From: G963664115 sp965216035
GTDB lineage: Bacteria > Acidobacteriota > Terriglobia > 20CM-2-55-15
Assembly (NCBI GenBank): GCA_965216035.1
Contig: CBDCFM010000016.1
Location: 124,001 to 188,000 of the forward strand
Direction of reading: 5' to 3'
Length of the DNA: 64,000 bases
Position 1 is the first letter of the stretch; each line of letters opens with the position of its first letter. The position numbers were made by a program, and so were the translations under genes. The notes beneath the pieces are model-generated. The model did no database searches and was not told the origin of the DNA. It was given only the letters and a program-made list of their open reading frames with translations. This document shows, one piece after another, positions 60,907-64,000 of this stretch.

Positions 60907-61104
60907 GCAAATACGCGGCATGTCGCGCATTTGGAATTATGCAGTTATCCCCAATGATCACAGTCGGTTACAGAGGAAAAAATTACCGAGAAATTCGACA
61001 CTGGGCTGCGGGGTGCAAATACGCGGCATGTCGCGCATTTGGAATTATGCAGCTATCTCCAATGATCACAGTCGATTACAGAGAAAACAATTGGCCAGAA
61101 ATTC
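60907..61104. repeat. 108-base-period tandem repeat upstream of the transposition genes
   Basis: Two copies, starting at 60907 and 61015, match without gaps for about 90 bases with roughly ten differences. They share GCAAATACGCGGCATGTCGC and an AT-rich core with TGATCA (a GATC site) and TTACAGAG. The sequence is much richer in A+T than its surroundings. No gene is assigned here; both copies happen to be open in two frames because the period is a multiple of three. Confidence 0.8.
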
Positions 61105-61108
61105 CCCG

Positions 61109-62188
61109 ATGAAAGCCAAGCCCGAGAACGCACTGGCCTTGGTGCCCACGGCCAATCCCGCAGCCGGGATCGAGGAGTCGGCCCGGGAGATGGTCGCGCA
61201 TTTGCAGCGTCTCGGGGAAGAGATCGAGGTTTTCCTGCCCGACGATACGGACGTGCTCTGGGAGAGCGCCATCGGCAACCTCAACCGGTCCGTTTTCCTC
61301 TTGGCGATGGCGGGAGCGCAGTTCGCCAAACTGAAAGCTATGCTTCCATACGGCGAATTCGGAAAGGAGCTCAACGCCCGGCGGATTCCGGCTCGCCGAG
61401 CGCAAGAGGCGATGCTGTTGGCGAAGCTGCTGATGCATCCGATCGCGAAGAAGTACGACCTGTTCCGTTTGCCGAAGGCCAAGCTCGACATTCTCGCCAG
61501 CGTCGAGGTGGACCTGCTGGAACAGTTGCACGAGTCGGGGCAGTTCGACCTGATTGAGGACGTGGACCTGATGCCGCGCGACATGATCCGCGAGAAGATC
61601 CAACAGCTGGAGCGGAGTAACGCGCGTCTGTGCGAGCGGGTCGCCTCCCAGGACGTGGAGTTGCAGGAGCGGCGCTACGCGACGGGAGCGGCGGCGGCGG
61701 GCAGCGAGTTGCCGGCGGCGGTGACGCGGGCCCGAGCGGAAGCGGCGGCGCTGGCGGACCGGGCGCTGGCCGAGATGGCGGCGCTCGGGCGGCAAGGCAG
61801 TGCGATGCTGGCGGCGCCGGATCTGGGCGCGACGCGGGCCGAGTCGGCCCGCAACCTGTCGGAAGGGGCGCGGTCGATCCTGCTGCACGCGGCCAGTGTA
61901 CTGGCCACGGCGGCCGAGGTCTACGCATCGCTGCGCGCGGAGCTGGGCGAGTGGCTGCCTCCGAACTGGGACGATCTTGCCTGTCAACCCGATCCGTTGA
62001 CCCTGGCCGAAGCCCATCAGTTGGCCCAGTGGCGGGAGGTGCATGTGCGCCGCCAGGAACAGGAGGCGGCGCTGCGCGAGCAGCGGCGGCTGCGGGAAGG
62101 CGAGATCCGGCGGGGTCCGGGACGGCCGCGCGGCAGTACGAACGCGAAAAAGAAACGCAAACGCGGGCGGCCACGGAAGAGCGGATGA
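61109..62188 (+). CDS. Coiled-coil protein with AT-hooks, transposition-operon partner
   Basis: A 359-residue protein. A structured middle (SAIGNLNRSVFLLAMAGAQF, AKLKAMLPYGEFGKELNARR) resembles DUF3102-like phage proteins. Long alanine/arginine-rich helices follow. The C terminus is basic with AT-hook-like GRPRGST and RGRPRKSG motifs. It ends in a four-base overlap with the transposase ATG. Frames open further upstream through the repeat, but the ATG at 61109 is the natural start. It may help position the transposase on DNA. Confidence 0.68.
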   Translation: MKAKPENALALVPTANPAAGIEESAREMVAHLQRLGEEIEVFLPDDTDVLWESAIGNLNRSVFLLAMAGAQFAKLKAMLPYGEFGKELNARRIPARRAQEAMLLAKLLMHPIAKKYDLFRLPKAKLDILASVEVDLLEQLHESGQFDLIEDVDLMPRDMIREKIQQLERSNARLCERVASQDVELQERRYATGAAAAGSELPAAVTRARAEAAALADRALAEMAALGRQGSAMLAAPDLGATRAESARNLSEGARSILLHAASVLATAAEVYASLRAELGEWLPPNWDDLACQPDPLTLAEAHQLAQWREVHVRRQEQEAALREQRRLREGEIRRGPGRPRGSTNAKKKRKRGRPRKSG

Positions 62189-63783
62189 AGGCGGCCGCCA
62201 CCACACCCGTCCCCCTTGCCGGGGAAGAGCCTGAAAGCCGGGACGGGGGGAGCGCCTCGGCTCTCAGCGCTCCTCCAGTTCGGACCCACCACGAGGAATC
62301 TCCGGCTCCGGAGAAGCCGCCGGGAGCCCGGGAGCTGGCCCGCCTGGGGGCGTGCAACCGTCTGGCTCAACTCTGCACCGAAGGCCTGTCGCTGAACCAG
62401 GCTATCGCGGCCTTGCGCGATCGGGACCCGTCGTTGCCCAGCGCCGGGACGCTCTATCGCTGGTACCGCGCCTGGCAGAAGGGCGGAGGCCGGGCCCTGA
62501 CCGATGGCCGGGGTGGGAGGCAGCGGAAAGAGTATGGCTGGGAGGCGCGGGCCATTGAACTATGGCTGCCCACGCGCCCGTCCCGCTCCACGGTGGCCTA
62601 CTGGCTGCGGGGCGAGGGCCACGACTCGGCCACCCCGTCGCGGGTGCGCCGCTACCTGAATCAGCTGCCCACCACCGTGGGCGGCGAGCACGCGAAGAAA
62701 CGAGCCGGCATCCACTACTACCGGCTGAACGTGGCGCCCTATGTGGTGCGCGATTCCAGTTGTCTGGACGTCGGGATGATCTATGAGGGCGACGGGCACC
62801 GCGCGCAGGTTTTCGTCGAGCATCCGCGCTCGGGAGGGCACTACCGCCCGGAGCTGACAATCTGGATCGACGTGCGCAGTCACTATCTGGCGGGCTGGTG
62901 GCTGGCGGAAGATGAAAGCGCCGTCAATACGCTCTATAGCCTGTCCCGGGCATTGATTGAGCAGGACCACGTGCCGGGAGCGATTCACGTGGACCCGGGC
63001 CCCGGCTTCAAGAACAGGCTGTTGCTGGAGGCGTCCACCGGCTGGCTGAGCCGGGTCGGCGTCGAGGTGATGTATACGCGGCCGGCCAACCCCAAGGGAA
63101 AGGGCCTGGTCGAGGGCTGGTTCCGCTGGTTCGAGGAGCGGGTCGGGAGACGGTTTTCCAGCTTCTCCGGGTTGTGCCGCACCGACAACGATATCCGCCG
63201 GTTGGAGAAATCGGTCCGCGACGGGCGGGTCCGGTTGCCGACCCTGGCCCAGTACGCCGACGCGGTCCGAAACTATGTGGCCGCCTACAACACCACATAT
63301 CAGGAAAACCTGGGCTGCGCGCCGGCGGATCTGTGGGCCCGGCTGGAACGCTCGCCCGTGGAGTTGCCCGCGGCGGTGCTGTTGCGTCCCGCCGAGACAT
63401 GCACAGTGCGGCGCGGCGGGATCACGCTCTTCAAACGGCTCTATCGCGCCCCGGAGCTGGTCCTGCTGGAAGGACGGAAAATCCAGGTCGAGTACGACCT
63501 CACCGACGCTGCCCGTGTCTGGATTCGTCTGAAGCGTCAGATCGTCGAGGCGCAACTGGTAAACGCCCGGCCCTGGCTGCCGGCGAGCCGGATCGAAGAT
63601 CTACAGCAGAAGCGCAAGACGCAACGCGAGAAGCGGATCGAGCGCAAATGGCTGGAAGTCCAGGCGCAGGAGCGGCCGTCCCTGGACGTTGAAGCGCGGG
63701 AGCTGGACGCGTTCCTGCCGTCGGCGGAACCGGAAGCGCCGGCCGCTGAAATCGATCCCTACGACTGCATCGAGGAGGACTAA
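62185..63783 (+). CDS. MuA-like DDE transposase
   Basis: A 532-residue phage transposase. The helix-turn-helix region is LSLNQAIAALRDRDPSLPSA (about 68-87). The rve core has D203 (YEGDGH), D270 (IHVDPGPGF) and E310 (GLVEGWFRWF); the 67-residue D-D spacing equals that of MuA. The Mu-type C-terminal barrel is at about 400-450 (GGITLFKRLYRAPELVLLEG), followed by a basic helix (KRKTQREKRIERKW) expected to contact MuB. The ATG is coupled (ATGA) to the upstream gene; a longer frame starts at 61630 but is only an overlap shadow. Confidence 0.92.
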   Translation: MKAAATTPVPLAGEEPESRDGGSASALSAPPVRTHHEESPAPEKPPGARELARLGACNRLAQLCTEGLSLNQAIAALRDRDPSLPSAGTLYRWYRAWQKGGGRALTDGRGGRQRKEYGWEARAIELWLPTRPSRSTVAYWLRGEGHDSATPSRVRRYLNQLPTTVGGEHAKKRAGIHYYRLNVAPYVVRDSSCLDVGMIYEGDGHRAQVFVEHPRSGGHYRPELTIWIDVRSHYLAGWWLAEDESAVNTLYSLSRALIEQDHVPGAIHVDPGPGFKNRLLLEASTGWLSRVGVEVMYTRPANPKGKGLVEGWFRWFEERVGRRFSSFSGLCRTDNDIRRLEKSVRDGRVRLPTLAQYADAVRNYVAAYNTTYQENLGCAPADLWARLERSPVELPAAVLLRPAETCTVRRGGITLFKRLYRAPELVLLEGRKIQVEYDLTDAARVWIRLKRQIVEAQLVNARPWLPASRIEDLQQKRKTQREKRIERKWLEVQAQERPSLDVEARELDAFLPSAEPEAPAAEIDPYDCIEED

Positions 63784-63786
63784 GAC

Positions 63787-64000
63787 ATGGCCCAGAAACC
63801 ACATCCCTACTCCCCGGACGATCGGGCCGCGGCCGAACGGATTCAGGACTGGCTCGAGGAGGGCGAGGCGGGGCGCACCAAAGCGGCGCTGGCCCGCGCG
63901 GCCGGCATCTCGACGGGAACGGTCTCGCTGGTGCTTTCGCGCCAGTACCCGTCCTCGCCGACGGCGCACCTGGAGGCGATGGGAGCCGCCATCGGGCGGG
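63787..64000 (+). CDS. MuB-like target-DNA activator, 3' end outside window
   Basis: The first 71 codons match the N-terminal helix-turn-helix of MuB-type ATPases (RIQDWLEEGEAGRTKAALAR, AGISTGTVSLVLSRQYPSSP). The ATPase part lies beyond the window edge. It starts three bases after the transposase stop. Confidence 0.82.
   Translation, partial: MAQKPHPYSPDDRAAAERIQDWLEEGEAGRTKAALARAAGISTGTVSLVLSRQYPSSPTAHLEAMGAAIGR

Larger units (their letters stand above)
33273..64000. mobile_element. Transposable (Mu-like) prophage with P2-type tail, partial
   Basis: From about 33,273 to the window edge every gene fits a tailed transposable phage. A MuA-like transposase and MuB start lie at the right. Mu-type head proteins (protease, gp36, gp37, terminase, DUF935 portal, F-like protein) are joined to a P2-type contractile tail. 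G+C content rises sharply at the junction. The left boundary is inferred from a disrupted host gene and a TG-started, Mu-end-like sequence. The right end is not in the window. Late genes occur in two divergent blocks. Confidence 0.92.

Noticed and set aside
60907..61104. The tandem repeat as a CRISPR array
   Set aside because: Only two copies with a 108-base period and no spacer structure; no cas genes nearby.

Overview
The window joins a host chromosome segment (about 1-33,270) to one end of a large prophage (about 33,273 to past the right edge). The host part looks like a Gram-negative, proteobacterium-like organism. It has lipoproteins with lipobox signals, a class I glutamine synthetase with the adenylylation tyrosine, B12-dependent methionine synthesis under a SahR-like regulator, and a P2/Mu-type phage. 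I cannot assign a genus. By eye the prophage is clearly richer in G+C than the host genes. No tRNA, rRNA or CRISPR array was seen.

Host layout. (1) The 3' part of a penicillin-acylase-family gene faces a leftward cluster of MoxR ATPase, cupin, alpha/beta hydrolase and lipoprotein. (2) An alanine dehydrogenase gene (ald) carries a frameshift and an amber stop, and lies next to a membrane metallopeptidase with ankyrin repeats. (3) A rightward ridA - DASS transporter - larA-like cluster suggests uptake and handling of small organic acids. (4) A multi-iron-sulfur gene (CDGSH, ferredoxin-like, CDGSH, Rieske) appears to have been fused in frame to a thiamine-diphosphate enzyme. It is now split by an IS481-type element (12131-13440) and an IS21-type element (14138-17120), plus two single-base deletions. 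(5) A translationally coupled sahR-like/metF/metH operon has a palindromic operator at its start. (6) Next come a persulfide-dioxygenase/rhodanese fusion, glnA, a spermidine-synthase-like gene, a core-MetE-like gene, a fatty-acid desaturase, a metallo-beta-lactamase-fold lipoprotein and a GNAT acetyltransferase. The host part ends in a histidine-phosphatase gene cut by the prophage.

Prophage layout. A P2-type contractile tail module (D, X, U, T, E/E', FII, FI, fibre genes, I, J, W, V) and a Mu-type head module (gp37, gp36, capsid, decoration, protease) run leftward. Lysis, terminase, portal and Mu-F-like genes run rightward from a divergent promoter region flanked by mirrored 24-nt hairpins. 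A Sel1-repeat membrane protein and an S24 repressor follow on the minus strand. Then a rightward early operon of small DNA-binding and zinc-ribbon proteins leads to an AT-hook protein, a MuA-like DDE transposase and the start of MuB. It is therefore a transposable phage with a Mu replication core, Mu head and P2 tail. The transposition genes are not at the end seen here, unlike in Mu.

The most interesting points are the disrupted multi-FeS/thiamine-diphosphate fusion, the conserved E/E' slippery site in the tail operon, the nuclease-like domain fused to the Mu-F-like head protein, the duplicated domain inside the tail sheath, the mirrored hairpins of the divergent late region, and a 108-bp tandem repeat with Dam sites ahead of the transposition genes. 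Several host and phage genes contain single-base indels, so sequencing or assembly error must be excluded before these are called pseudogenes.
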